From assembly GCA_012032775.1 (NCBI GenBank), contig JAAUQO010000046.1:1-34896 (forward strand): a DNA stretch of 34,896 nt, read 5' to 3'. Each line of letters starts with the position of its first letter. The stretch's first letter is position 1. A program made the position numbers and the translations under genes. This document shows, in pieces, positions 15,777 to 23,980 of the stretch. This DNA comes from Oscillochloris sp. (GTDB taxonomy: Bacteria > Chloroflexota > Chloroflexia > Chloroflexales > Chloroflexaceae). The notes under the pieces are model-generated. The model was not told the DNA's origin. It saw only the letters and a list, made by a program, of their open reading frames with translations, and did no database searches.

Positions 15777-16277
15777 CTATTCAGCCGGCGGATGCAGATC
15801 GTGGCTTTCGGAGCGCTCTTCGGGATCGTCGTCCTGATTATCGGTGCCGAGGACACGGCGGAGCGGCTTGAGCAATCGCAAAGTAATAAAGTCCAGCACA
15901 CTGATCAGCACGGCAATTTCATACTCGCCATAGGCCGCAGCGGCTCCGATCGCGCCGGTTGTCCAGATACTGGCGGCAGTGGCGGTGCCATAAACCATGT
16001 CGTTCTGTTTCAGAATCGCGCCGCCGCCGATAAATCCAATCCCGGTAATCAACCCTTGCATGATGCGGGCCTCGGCGCCACCATCGTTAAACACCGATTG
16101 GGCGATCAATGCGTACCCACAACTCGCAACCGCCACCAACGGAAAAGTGCGCAAGCCCATCATCCCGGTCGATGCCTCACGTTCCAGGGCAATCGGCAGC
16201 GTCAGCAGAAATGCAATCCCGATTTTAATCAGTTGCGAGATCAATGCAGATAGGTTGAAATCAAAAAAAGTTTCCAT
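15777..16277 (-). CDS. MgtC/SapB-family membrane protein
   Basis: The 166-residue protein has four to five membrane segments and the MgtC/SapB signature region: LPIALEREASTGMMGLRTFPL (about 27-47) and GLITGIGFIGGGAILK. Family members are inner-membrane proteins linked to magnesium limitation, acid stress or ATP synthase control; their transport activity is disputed. GGAAAA lies just upstream of the ATG. It follows the AI-2E-type gene at 16350 after 72 nt; that gap holds a small inverted repeat (GATCGG 16311-16316 and CCGATC 16336-16341). It is probably the last gene of the minus-strand run starting at 21308, though separate expression is possible. Confidence 0.9.
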   Translation of the reverse strand: METFFDFNLSALISQLIKIGIAFLLTLPIALEREASTGMMGLRTFPLVAVASCGYALIAQSVFNDGGAEARIMQGLITGIGFIGGGAILKQNDMVYGTATAASIWTTGAIGAAAAYGEYEIAVLISVLDFITLRLLKPLRRVLGTDNQDDDPEERSESHDLHPPAE

Positions 16278-16349
16278 TGGTTTTTCCGTAGACAGATTGG
16301 AGCGGCGAAAGATCGGCCTGTGGTGTAGCCGGGCACCGATCCTACGTTC

Positions 16350-17588
16350 TTATGATGATCCGGTTGCCGCATATTCGCCGACAGCCTGGACATTATCAGC
16401 TGGGGGTTCGGCGGCCTGCTCGGCGGCGTGCAGCAATTCACGCACCCGGTTGGCAAGTTGAACGATCTCCGGCGCTGCGTCGCCACTCTTGATTGCAACT
16501 TCCAGCACTTCCAGATCCTGGCGCAGTTGCACAACATCCGCCGGTTGCAAGGGATCACTCTGCAAGCGCGCCGATGTCCGGCCCTGGCTGATACTGCGAA
16601 AGATCACCTGAATAGTGGCCGCAGTCGGGCGCGCCAGCAACACAAAAAACGGCCCGCCCAGATCGGCCAGCACCCAGATCAGCACCACCACCAGCACCGG
16701 CTGCACACTGATTGTGCTGCTGCGCCGGGTTCGTCGCCGCATGATCAGAAAAACAGCGATACCCATAACGCTAGCGGCGAGAATCAACGTCAGCCAGCCA
16801 CTCACACCGCCCTGCGCAAAGCCAACCGCGACACCGGGCAGAATCGCCAGACCCGGCCCGAGGATCGGCACCACAATTGCGATTCCGCCCAACGCAGCCA
16901 GCAAGGTTGCGCCGGGGATTTGCAACATGCCATAGATGCCAAGCAGGCTCAGAAAGATCAAGGCGACCCGCATAACTTCTTCACGCACGTAGTAGCCAAC
17001 TTCGGTGTAAAGCTGCTGGCCAAGATCACGGACGATCACACGTTGGCGCAAGGGCAAGAAAGTCAGGGGCGCATTGGCAAAGGCATTCTGGTTGTTGAGC
17101 CAGAAGAAACTCAGGGCGGCCGCACCGACGATGATCGCCGTGACGGCGGTGATCCGGATCAAAATGCCGAGCAACACTTCACCGAGCAGGCCGAGATTCT
17201 GATCGGCGAGTGACGTGGCAAGCACACCACTTGATGGAAGCAGCGCCGGTAACTGGCTCAACCCATCAATGCGGAGCGATAACCCAATCAGCCATTGGTC
17301 GTACCAACGCGGCACCTGCTCCAGGATCAGGCTGATCTCGCCGCTCACCAGGGTACCGATTGTAAAGGCGGTAATTGCAACAAACCCGATTGCGATCAGG
17401 TACACCAGCGTGATCGCCATGCTGCGGCCGAAGCGCCAACGGCCAACCCGTCGCACCACCGGATCGAAGGCGGCCGCAATTGCCAGGCCGAGCAACAACA
17501 GAACAACCGCCTCACGCATCTGCCAGAGGGCGATCAAGGCCAGGGTTGTAGCAACAACTGCCGCCGTAATCGCAATCAGTCGCTTCAT
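16350..17588 (-). CDS. AI-2E/PerM-family permease, second copy
   Basis: This 412-residue integral membrane protein has the AI-2E transporter (UPF0118/PerM) pattern: two N-terminal helices (about 4-45), a third near 60-85, a long amphipathic stretch, then a C-terminal helix cluster with the conserved GILIRITAVTAIIVG-like and GIAIVVPILGPGLAILPG segments. The family exports small molecules or ions; autoinducer transport is only one reported case. After the last helix there is a soluble helical tail of about 80 residues. Its ATG overlaps the stop of the upstream paralogue by 4 nt (ATGA), which indicates translational coupling. Confidence 0.88.
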   Translation of the reverse strand: MKRLIAITAAVVATTLALIALWQMREAVVLLLLGLAIAAAFDPVVRRVGRWRFGRSMAITLVYLIAIGFVAITAFTIGTLVSGEISLILEQVPRWYDQWLIGLSLRIDGLSQLPALLPSSGVLATSLADQNLGLLGEVLLGILIRITAVTAIIVGAAALSFFWLNNQNAFANAPLTFLPLRQRVIVRDLGQQLYTEVGYYVREEVMRVALIFLSLLGIYGMLQIPGATLLAALGGIAIVVPILGPGLAILPGVAVGFAQGGVSGWLTLILAASVMGIAVFLIMRRRTRRSSTISVQPVLVVVLIWVLADLGGPFFVLLARPTAATIQVIFRSISQGRTSARLQSDPLQPADVVQLRQDLEVLEVAIKSGDAAPEIVQLANRVRELLHAAEQAAEPPADNVQAVGEYAATGSS

Positions 17589-18847
17589 GCGTCCTCCCTG
17601 GCCTTACGGATCAGCGTCCGATCGAGCCGGCTCACGATTGCCTCCAACTCTTCAGCCTGTGCGGCCTGGGCATCGTGGGTTTCGCGGCGCACAATTAAGC
17701 GGCGAATATCGCTCGCGACGTTGTACAGTTCGTAGCGCAGCCGGTCGATCCGGCCTCGACCGGTCAGTTGATCGTTGATCTGATGTTCGTTCCGATAGCG
17801 CACCAGATCGCCGACAATAATCTCGACCACCGCCGCCAATGGGATCGCGGCGATCAGGCCGAGCGTGCCGAACAGCGCCGAAAGGCCGGCGATCGCCAGG
17901 AGTGTGACGATCGGGCCGATGCCGAGCGTCTGTTTCATCACCCGCGGCACAAGCAAGTTGTTCTCGATCGTCTGGACCACAACCCCCGCCAACAGCGCAT
18001 TCAGGGCCAGCGACGGATCGACGCTCAAGGCCACAACCACGGCGACAATCGCCGTTAACAACGGCCCGATAAAGGGGATCAACTCAAGCAAACCGGCGAT
18101 CAGGGCCAGCAGCAAGGCGTACGGCACTCCGGCAATCCAGTAACCGACCAACGAGAGCAGGGCGACCGACACAGCCAGCAAAAACTGGGCACGCAGAAAG
18201 GCGCCGACTTTGTGCTCGATTCGCTCCCAGGTATTGGCAAACTGGGTTCGGCTTTCGAGCGGGAACACCAGTTGCACGCCTTTCAACACCTGGTTCCGGT
18301 AGATCAGCCAGAAGTAGACGAACAGCGGCGCCATCAGCAGGCCGAGCACACCACTGCCGATCGCATTGAGATTGGCCGATAAATATTCGCCGATCGGCTC
18401 CAACAACGAGCGATCGGAGGGCTGATAGGGCGGCAAGCCCCAGGCGAACTGGCGCACGATATAGTAGCGCGAGCCGAGCATCGACTCGTGTAGATCGCGG
18501 TAGAAGATCGGCAACTGGGCCTGAAGTTGCAGCACCTGATCGAGTACCAGCGGCGTCAAGAACCAGATCAACCCGCCGAGCACCGTCAGCACCAGGCCCA
18601 ATGTCAGGATTGCGCCCAGCGAGCGCCGTAGCCCGCGGCGCTGCATCCAATCGACCGCCGGCATCAGCAGCGTGGCGATCAACAGGCAAAGAAACAGGGC
18701 CAGAGCAACCTGGCGCAGCCGGATCAGCAAGGCAAAGCCAAGCACCACCGCCACAATCACCAGCGTCCGCCGCGCAACATCGGCCGTACGCCATGTTTGC
18801 AGCGCGGGTAGGTTTTCCATAGAATCGGTTTTGGTGTTGATAGCCAA
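17585..18847 (-). CDS. AI-2E/PerM-family permease, first copy
   Basis: This 420-residue protein has the same architecture as its downstream neighbour, with LIAGLLELIPFIGPLLTAI as the family's conserved segment and a C-terminal soluble tail of about 70 residues rich in charged residues. The first codon of the longest frame is a TTG at 18847 with GAGGA very close upstream; ATG 18820 (residue 10) is a plausible alternative but has a poor ribosome binding site. It begins 18 nt after the ABC permease gene, so it is very likely in the same operon, and overlaps the second AI-2E gene by 4 nt. Confidence 0.88.
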   Translation of the reverse strand: MAINTKTDSMENLPALQTWRTADVARRTLVIVAVVLGFALLIRLRQVALALFLCLLIATLLMPAVDWMQRRGLRRSLGAILTLGLVLTVLGGLIWFLTPLVLDQVLQLQAQLPIFYRDLHESMLGSRYYIVRQFAWGLPPYQPSDRSLLEPIGEYLSANLNAIGSGVLGLLMAPLFVYFWLIYRNQVLKGVQLVFPLESRTQFANTWERIEHKVGAFLRAQFLLAVSVALLSLVGYWIAGVPYALLLALIAGLLELIPFIGPLLTAIVAVVVALSVDPSLALNALLAGVVVQTIENNLLVPRVMKQTLGIGPIVTLLAIAGLSALFGTLGLIAAIPLAAVVEIIVGDLVRYRNEHQINDQLTGRGRIDRLRYELYNVASDIRRLIVRRETHDAQAAQAEELEAIVSRLDRTLIRKAREDA

Positions 18848-18865
18848 GAATCCTCACATCACACA

Positions 18866-20341
18866 TCAGCCCCGGCGGGTCTGAATGCGAACCAGTAGTA
18901 ATGAAACCATGAAGGTAACGGCGGCGATCGCCGCCAGCGACCAGTACGTGCTTTGCTCGGGGGGCTGGTTGCGTAACAGGGCTTCCTGGAAACCGGAAAC
19001 GCCGTGGGTGAGCGGAAGCAGATACCCGATGATGCGCACCGGGCGCCAGAAGTTTTCCAGCGGCAGAAAGAAGTTGCCGAAGAAGATCGAGAGCAGCAAC
19101 ACCAGCAGCGTAAGCTGAACCGCCTGACTCTCGGTTGTGGAGAGCACCGAGATCAGGAAGCCGATGCCGAGCGCCGCCAGGGCCAGCAACAACACCAGCA
19201 CCGCGATCGCCGACCAATGGCCAAGAATGGGCAGATTCAACAGCGGCAGCAACACCAGAAGCGCCGCCACCACAATCACCGCCAACAACACATAGGCCAG
19301 CGTCTTGCCGAAAATCACCTCGGTCATGCTCACCGGCGCCACCTGAAATACTTCCAACGCGCCAATCAGGCGATCACGCACGATCGCCAGTGCGCCCAAC
19401 GCAACCCCGACATGCTGGATCAGCAACGCCAGGACGGCGGGCAGAAAGTATTGCACCAGATCGTATGATGAGCCGCGAATATTCTCGTACTCGAAACGCA
19501 ACGGCGAAACGATCACATTGGCCGGGCTATTGGCATAGCGCTCCAGGGTCTGCTCCAGCTCGCCAAGTTGCGCGATCGATTGCTGAAGTTCGGCCTGCTG
19601 TGTATCGATCTCGTCGTTGTCGAGCATCATCTCAACATCGTCGAGGGCAGTCACCATCTCGTCGAGTTCGGCCTGCGAGGGCGCCTGCGGAGCCTGGCTA
19701 TTGAGCAGCGGCGCAACCACCGCCAGCAAGGCGAGTGATTGGCGAGCCTCTTCAACCTGATCGGACAACTCGGCCCGGCGCGCCGTACTCAGGTTACGAT
19801 CGATCGATCCCAGTTCGGCGCGTAATTCCGCCACCTCAACCTGGCGTTCGCGGGCCTGGCCCTGGGTTTGTTCAACCACCTGCAACAACAGCCCACGGTT
19901 CAACTCGTTGGTTTCGGCAAAGGCCAGATACTCGATCCAGTCTTCGACCTGGGGATTGATGCTGTTCGAGAACACTTCCAGGGTGGCCTGTTCGCCGTTT
20001 TCGATCTGAGCGGCCGAATTAAGCGGCAATGACTTAACAACATCGATCTGGTCTTCGAGCAGCAGCCGCATCGCCTCGTCGCGATTGGTTGTTTCGGCGA
20101 TAATCGGCGCATTCGTGCCGATCACCAGGCGCACATGGTCGATCAGTTCCTGGCTGATCGGCTCCTCGGGGTACACCACCACTGTATCCAACTCGGGCTG
20201 GCTGCCCTGATAGCCGGCGCCAAAAAGCATCAGGATCAGGAACGGCCCCAGGATCAGGCTGGCCAGCAGCCGCGGCTGACGGCGGATTTCATTCAACTCT
20301 TTCCCCAGCAAGGCCGAGACACGGATGACACTCTCAAGCAT
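18866..20341 (-). CDS. ABC-2-type transporter permease
   Basis: The 491 residues have an N-terminal membrane helix (about 24-44), a large extracytoplasmic region (about 50-290) with coiled-coil-prone Glu/Gln-rich segments, and a C-terminal block of five helices (about 295-485), the ABC-2/YhgE-like layout. SVSMTEVIFGKTLAYV-type residues precede the membrane block, as in drug or lipid exporters. It pairs with the ATPase at 20334-21308, overlapping it by 8 nt, and GGAGG lies upstream of its ATG inside that gene. Substrate unknown. The downstream neighbours are the AI-2E pair. Confidence 0.92.
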   Translation of the reverse strand: MLESVIRVSALLGKELNEIRRQPRLLASLILGPFLILMLFGAGYQGSQPELDTVVVYPEEPISQELIDHVRLVIGTNAPIIAETTNRDEAMRLLLEDQIDVVKSLPLNSAAQIENGEQATLEVFSNSINPQVEDWIEYLAFAETNELNRGLLLQVVEQTQGQARERQVEVAELRAELGSIDRNLSTARRAELSDQVEEARQSLALLAVVAPLLNSQAPQAPSQAELDEMVTALDDVEMMLDNDEIDTQQAELQQSIAQLGELEQTLERYANSPANVIVSPLRFEYENIRGSSYDLVQYFLPAVLALLIQHVGVALGALAIVRDRLIGALEVFQVAPVSMTEVIFGKTLAYVLLAVIVVAALLVLLPLLNLPILGHWSAIAVLVLLLALAALGIGFLISVLSTTESQAVQLTLLVLLLSIFFGNFFLPLENFWRPVRIIGYLLPLTHGVSGFQEALLRNQPPEQSTYWSLAAIAAVTFMVSLLLVRIQTRRG

Positions 20342-21308
20342 GGACGGCCTCCTGCTGGGTCATCAGGCGCACGAACACTTCGTCGAACGGCGGCACATGC
20401 GGTTGGGCGCTGCGGATCTGAAGATTATCGACGGCACGCAACACATCGAGTGCATGCGGCAATGCGGCGCCGGCATCATCAACGGTGACATAGATCACGC
20501 CCGGTTCGTCGTGGCTGTACCGCAAGCGGCGCAACTCCTGGTGGCGGCGCAGAGCGGTGGTGGCGCTGAAGATCTGCTCACCGGGGACGACAATCCGCAG
20601 GATATCGCCGCCGAGGGCCCGACGGCGCAAGTTTGCCGGCGTATCTACCGCGATCATCTCGCCCATGCCCATCACGCCGACCAGATCGCAATACGCGGCC
20701 TCGCCCACATACTGGGTCGTCACAAAGATCGAGCGGCCTTCGTCGCGCGAATGGCGGAAGCCGTCCCAGATCTTCTCGCGCAGAACCGGATCGATCCCGG
20801 CGGTCGGCTCATCGGCAAACAGGATCTGCGGTTCGTGAATCAGGGCGCAGGCCAGCATCAGGCGGCGCTGCATCCCGCCGGAAAGATGATCGGCGAGCCG
20901 ATTACGCGCGTCGCGCAACTCGACAAAATCGAGCATCTCGTTCAGCCGGCGTTGGCGGCCAAAAAGGTTCATTCCCTGTAACGAAGCGGCAAATTGCAGA
21001 TTCTCGCGCACACTCAGCAGCTTATAAAGTGCGAACTGTTGCGGCACATAGCCGATCTGCTTCCGGTAGCGCTGCGAGAAACGGTGCGGCGGACGGCCCA
21101 ACACCTGCACCTCGCCTGAGTCGGGCCGGTAGATCCCCGTCAGCAAGCGCACGGTGGTGGTTTTGCCGCAACCGCTCGGGCCAATCAGGCCGAAGATCGT
21201 CCCGGCCGGCACGGTAAGGCTGATATCGTGAACTCCGGCGCCGCCTTCAAATTGCCGATCGGCGTGCCGCATAAAAATCGGAACATTCGGATTGTGGACA
21301 GTACTCAT
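20334..21308 (-). CDS. ABC transporter ATP-binding protein
   Basis: The 324-residue ATPase has Walker A GPSGCGKTT (about 42-50), Q loop YVPQQFALYK, signature LSGGMQRR, Walker B ILFADEPTAGID and a switch His-equivalent region with TTQYV, where the usual His is Gln. The C-terminal extension of about 90 residues resembles that of ABC-2 exporter ATPases. It energises the permease encoded immediately downstream. The first 30 residues include a polar leader before the core. The ATG lies about 97 nt from the predicted sigma-54 start, making this the first gene of the run to 15777. Confidence 0.94.
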   Translation of the reverse strand: MSTVHNPNVPIFMRHADRQFEGGAGVHDISLTVPAGTIFGLIGPSGCGKTTTVRLLTGIYRPDSGEVQVLGRPPHRFSQRYRKQIGYVPQQFALYKLLSVRENLQFAASLQGMNLFGRQRRLNEMLDFVELRDARNRLADHLSGGMQRRLMLACALIHEPQILFADEPTAGIDPVLREKIWDGFRHSRDEGRSIFVTTQYVGEAAYCDLVGVMGMGEMIAVDTPANLRRRALGGDILRIVVPGEQIFSATTALRRHQELRRLRYSHDEPGVIYVTVDDAGAALPHALDVLRAVDNLQIRSAQPHVPPFDEVFVRLMTQQEAVHA

Positions 21309-21414
21309 AGGGTTTTGCTCTTTGTGGGTGTCATTCGTTGTGCTGGTGCGCTAAAGCCGCCCAGGCGCAACGAACAGCCTGATTGTGGTTGCACCGCCAC
21401 AACCCAACACCCAA

Positions 21415-21431
21415 AAGCAATATATGTGCCA
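21415..21431 (-). promoter_or_regulatory. Sigma-54 promoter for the ABC/AI-2E/MgtC run
   Basis: The minus strand reads TGGCACATATATTGCTT, a perfect match. The predicted start is near 21405. It lies only 14 bp from the divergent promoter at 21446-21462. Confidence 0.9.
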
Positions 21432-21445
21432 GCAACCACAACCAC

Positions 21446-21462
21446 TGGCACAGTTCTTGCAC
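21446..21462 (+). promoter_or_regulatory. Sigma-54 promoter for the lipid-kinase-like gene
   Basis: TGGCACAGTTCTTGCAC is a perfect match. The predicted start near 21472 gives a leader of about 126 nt. Confidence 0.9.
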
Positions 21463-21597
21463 ACCCACTAGAGCACGACAATATTTGCACCGGTTTCGCG
21501 GCGTTTCCGTCGCCCGCTACTGATCCCGGCGGGGGCGTTCAGCATAGAGAGGGGCGCCAACGGGTCGTCCCTCTCACTAATTTCAAAGGCACAAGCG

Positions 21598-22563
21598 ATG
21601 CCCAACACTTCCGAAACAATCAGCGCCGCTCCCACGGCGCACAAACAAAAACATATCTTCGTCCTGCTGAATCCCGGCTCGTCACGCGCCAATCCCGCTA
21701 CGCTGCGCGCAACCATCGAGCGCGTATTCAGCCTGGCTGACGTGCGCTATAGCGTCCATACTACCGAGGAAGGTGAAAATCTTCCGGCAACCGTTCGCAA
21801 GGCGGTGGAAGCCGGCCATACCCATGTGGTTGCCGCCGGCGGCGACGGCACGGTTTCGGCGGTGGCCGATGGCCTGTTGGACAGCGATGCCTGCATGGCG
21901 ATCGTACCGATCGGCACTGCCAATGTGCTTGCCCGCGAATTGCGCATCCCGCTCAACCCGGAGCATGCCCTTGGCCTGCTGGTGCAGGCGCATACCGAAG
22001 TGACGCTTGATGTCATGCGCTTCCGGGATCGCATCGCCGTCTTGCAGATCGGGATCGGCCTCGGTTCGGTCATGATCCGCGACACCCAGCCCTGGGCCAA
22101 ACGTATCATTGGCCGGTCGGCCTATCTGGGAACGGCATTCATGCGGTTTTTCGGCTTCGAGCCGCGGCGCTTCACGATCGAGGTAGACGACGAGACCCAC
22201 CGGACTGCCGCGATGCATGTGGTGATCGCCAATGGCGGGGTGATGGGCACCAGGCCGTTTCGCTGGGGGCCGAATATTGTGCCTACCGACGGCATGGTTG
22301 ATGTGGCGATCCTGAGTGCGCGCACCGCCAGAGATGCCTTGAAACTGGTCTGGATCATGCTCAGCGGCAAGCAACGCCGCAGCCGCGATGTGCGCTATCT
22401 GCGCGCCGGCCGGCGGATCAAGGTTACTGCCTCGCCGGAATTACCGATCCAGGCCGACGGCGAAATCATCGGCACTACCCCGATTGAGGTACAGGTGGTG
22501 AAATCGGCGGTGCGGGTCGTTGTGCCGCACGAATATGAGCTTGAGGCCGCCGAAGATACCTAG
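21598..22563 (+). CDS. Diacylglycerol/sphingosine-kinase-like lipid kinase
   Basis: The 321-residue protein has the DAGK catalytic fold of the YegS/BmrU/DgkB type: VLLNPGSS near 22-29, nucleotide-binding GGDGT at 81-85, PIGTANVLARELRIP, and a C-terminal beta-rich domain ending with EVQVV and QADGE, the usual acidic motif. It probably phosphorylates a lipid such as diacylglycerol at the membrane face. AAAGG lies 8 nt before the ATG. A perfect sigma-54 promoter precedes it. Because a PAP2 phosphatase at 25225 is also behind such a promoter, both lipid phosphorylation and dephosphorylation may be under one control. A short hairpin (CGGGCC-GCC-GGCCCG, 22598-22612) follows the stop. Confidence 0.9.
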   Translation: MPNTSETISAAPTAHKQKHIFVLLNPGSSRANPATLRATIERVFSLADVRYSVHTTEEGENLPATVRKAVEAGHTHVVAAGGDGTVSAVADGLLDSDACMAIVPIGTANVLARELRIPLNPEHALGLLVQAHTEVTLDVMRFRDRIAVLQIGIGLGSVMIRDTQPWAKRIIGRSAYLGTAFMRFFGFEPRRFTIEVDDETHRTAAMHVVIANGGVMGTRPFRWGPNIVPTDGMVDVAILSARTARDALKLVWIMLSGKQRRSRDVRYLRAGRRIKVTASPELPIQADGEIIGTTPIEVQVVKSAVRVVVPHEYELEAAEDT

Positions 22564-22666
22564 AACGTCGGTAGCGTAATCGGATTTGTGGGCGTTTCGG
22601 GCCGCCGGCCCGTAAGGATTCGTTCTCGTGCGGTTGCAGAACCCGGCAAGCAGAAAGTAAACAACG

Positions 22667-23103
22667 ATGTATGAAGGAATTTTTCCCAGTCTTGCGCGTG
22701 GATGTACCGACGAGGAGCGTGTTGCACTGCGCCGAGCGGTGTTGCGCAGCGGGCCGGGCGCAGTGGCCCGCTTGATCGGCCAGGTTGGGATCGACCAGCG
22801 CCACCTTCAACCGGCACCTGCACCGCCGCCAGCGCCTGCGACAACCGCCACCCCGTTGCGCGAGCCGCTGGTTGACGCCTTTGAAGAGGTTCATGGCGTT
22901 CAGATTGTGGCCGATCTACCCGGCGAAGATCGCGCCAGCCTGCGTTGGGAGCTTGAAGCGCAGCAACTGCGCTTACACCTCGGTCGCGCGCCGCCACAAT
23001 CAGTGTGGCCTTGCCGCGCAGCGCAATGCAGGTGGTACAAGAAGATTGGCGCAACGGCATTCTTAGCTTACAGCTCGCCGATAGCGTGCCGGAACAGGCA
23101 TAA
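22667..23103 (+). pseudogene. Hsp20/GvpH-like gene with apparent frameshift
   Basis: The first part (22667 to about 22990) encodes an alpha-helical start, a Pro/Ala-rich linker and the beginning of an alpha-crystallin domain (PLVDAFEEVHGVQIVADLPG). After codons for LHLGR the original frame becomes low quality, while the frame beginning at 22981 continues the fold as TISVALP...VVQEDWRNGILSLQL and stops at 23103. Hsp20 proteins need this second half. The change corresponds to a 1-nt loss within the CG-rich stretch around 22983-22998. It may be a sequencing error, a real mutation or a -1 shift. The intended stop at 23103 also lies before the tandem promoters of the next gene, while the unshifted frame would run over them to 23371. 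The ribosome binding site is weak. Confidence 0.7.
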
Positions 23104-23133
23104 ACTGCCGCCGGCGCGAGCAAAGCATCAGAT

Positions 23134-23150
23134 TGGCAACGATCTTGCAA
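23134..23150 (+). promoter_or_regulatory. Sigma-54 promoter, distal of a tandem pair
   Basis: TGGCAACGATCTTGCAA keeps GG-N10-GC and TTGCAA. The predicted start is near 23160. It precedes the second promoter by 27 bp. Confidence 0.75.
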
Positions 23151-23160
23151 ACCGGCGATA

Positions 23161-23177
23161 TGGCATCGATCTTGCAC
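23161..23177 (+). promoter_or_regulatory. Sigma-54 promoter, proximal of a tandem pair
   Basis: TGGCATCGATCTTGCAC keeps GG-N10-GC. It shares CGATCTTGCA with the distal copy. The predicted start near 23187 gives a leader of about 99 nt to 23286. Confidence 0.82.
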
Positions 23178-23285
23178 AAGCAATCCATGCAAGCGCAGCG
23201 ACATTGCCACACCTGTCGATTGCGCTGATGCACCGAATCATCAACCTCTCATCCACGCCGACGGTTTCGGCAAAGGAGAATTCCC

Positions 23286-23873
23286 ATGAGCACGGAGCGG
23301 GAAGCCCACGGGCCTGTTCAATCCGACAACGTCGATCATCATCACAGCCATACGAACCACGACGCGCATAGTGATCTGATCCATCGGTCCGGCGATCCAA
23401 CCGCGCCTGCTCCCGAGTTGAGCGGGCGGATCATCGAGGAGCAGACAACATATGTTGACGGCGAAGTGCATCGGACTGCCGTCGAGCGTTCGCAGGTGAT
23501 TGTGCGCTCCGATGAAGATCTGGCCGAACTGCGCTGGCGCAAAACCCGCAGTACGGTCTACTTCATTGTCCATGTGATCTCGATCTTCATCTTGATTCGC
23601 TTCGCCTTGATCTTGATGGGTTCGAACCCCGAGAATGCCTTCGCAGCGTTTATCTACGGCCTGACCGAGATCTTCCTGCTGCCGTTCAATACCCTCTTCG
23701 GCCCCGATACCGAACCGGTCTACGGAGTGCCGTTACTTGAGGTATCGGCCCTGGTGGCGATCGGCATTTACTATCTGTTCGCCTGGATCGGGGTTCAGAT
23801 CGCCAAATTCGCCACGCGCCGGCGCTTTGATCACCGGGTTGATCGCCGGCCCATCCCACCGACCCGCCGCTAA
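23286..23873 (+). CDS. YggT-like membrane protein
   Basis: The 195-residue protein has a polar His- and Asp-rich N-terminal half (about 1-95; a cluster HHHSHTNHDAHSD at about 18-30 could bind metal) followed by a membrane helix pair. The segment LIRFALILMGSNPENAFAAF then YGLTEIFLLPFNTLF matches the YggT pattern of two helices around a loop. YggT-family proteins are membrane proteins with roles in osmotic or division-related functions; the role here is unknown. AAAGGAGA lies 6 nt before the ATG. Two tandem sigma-54 promoters precede it and a strong terminator follows. Confidence 0.8.
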   Translation: MSTEREAHGPVQSDNVDHHHSHTNHDAHSDLIHRSGDPTAPAPELSGRIIEEQTTYVDGEVHRTAVERSQVIVRSDEDLAELRWRKTRSTVYFIVHVISIFILIRFALILMGSNPENAFAAFIYGLTEIFLLPFNTLFGPDTEPVYGVPLLEVSALVAIGIYYLFAWIGVQIAKFATRRRFDHRVDRRPIPPTRR

Positions 23874-23893
23874 GGATATAAGACACAGGATAC

Positions 23894-23932
23894 AGCTACA
23901 GGGTCGATCGCGGGACGGCCCTGTAGCTTTTT
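23894..23932 (+). terminator. Rho-independent terminator of the YggT-like gene
   Basis: AGCTACAGGG (23894-23903) pairs with CCCTGTAGCT (23919-23928), a 10-bp stem, followed by TTTTT. Confidence 0.92.
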
Positions 23933-23968
23933 GCCCTGATCCGGCACGCGCCGCATTGACCGCGCAGG

Positions 23969-23974
23969 TATACT
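23969..23974 (+). promoter_or_regulatory. Possible -10 element giving a leaderless mRNA
   Basis: TATACT ends 6 nt before the GTG start at 23981, so a transcript begun 7 nt downstream of this element would start at or next to the start codon. No -35 element at the usual distance and no ribosome binding site are seen. Confidence 0.35.
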
Positions 23975-23980
23975 CAGATC

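Noticed and set aside
18084..19217. 377-codon minus-strand ORF
   Set aside because: It crosses the boundary of two recognised membrane protein genes in another frame and has no domain of its own.
22590..22655. Sigma-54 site upstream of the Hsp20-like gene
   Set aside because: GG and GC can be found 10 nt apart only without a TTGC element.
23104..23371. Continuation of the Hsp20-like ORF past 23103
   Set aside because: It loses all Hsp20 similarity, runs across two promoters and overlaps the next gene's start.
23942..23960. GGCACGCGCCGCATTG as a sigma-54 promoter for the gene at 23981
   Set aside because: The -24 half is good but the TTG is displaced by two bases, so GG-N10-GC spacing fails.
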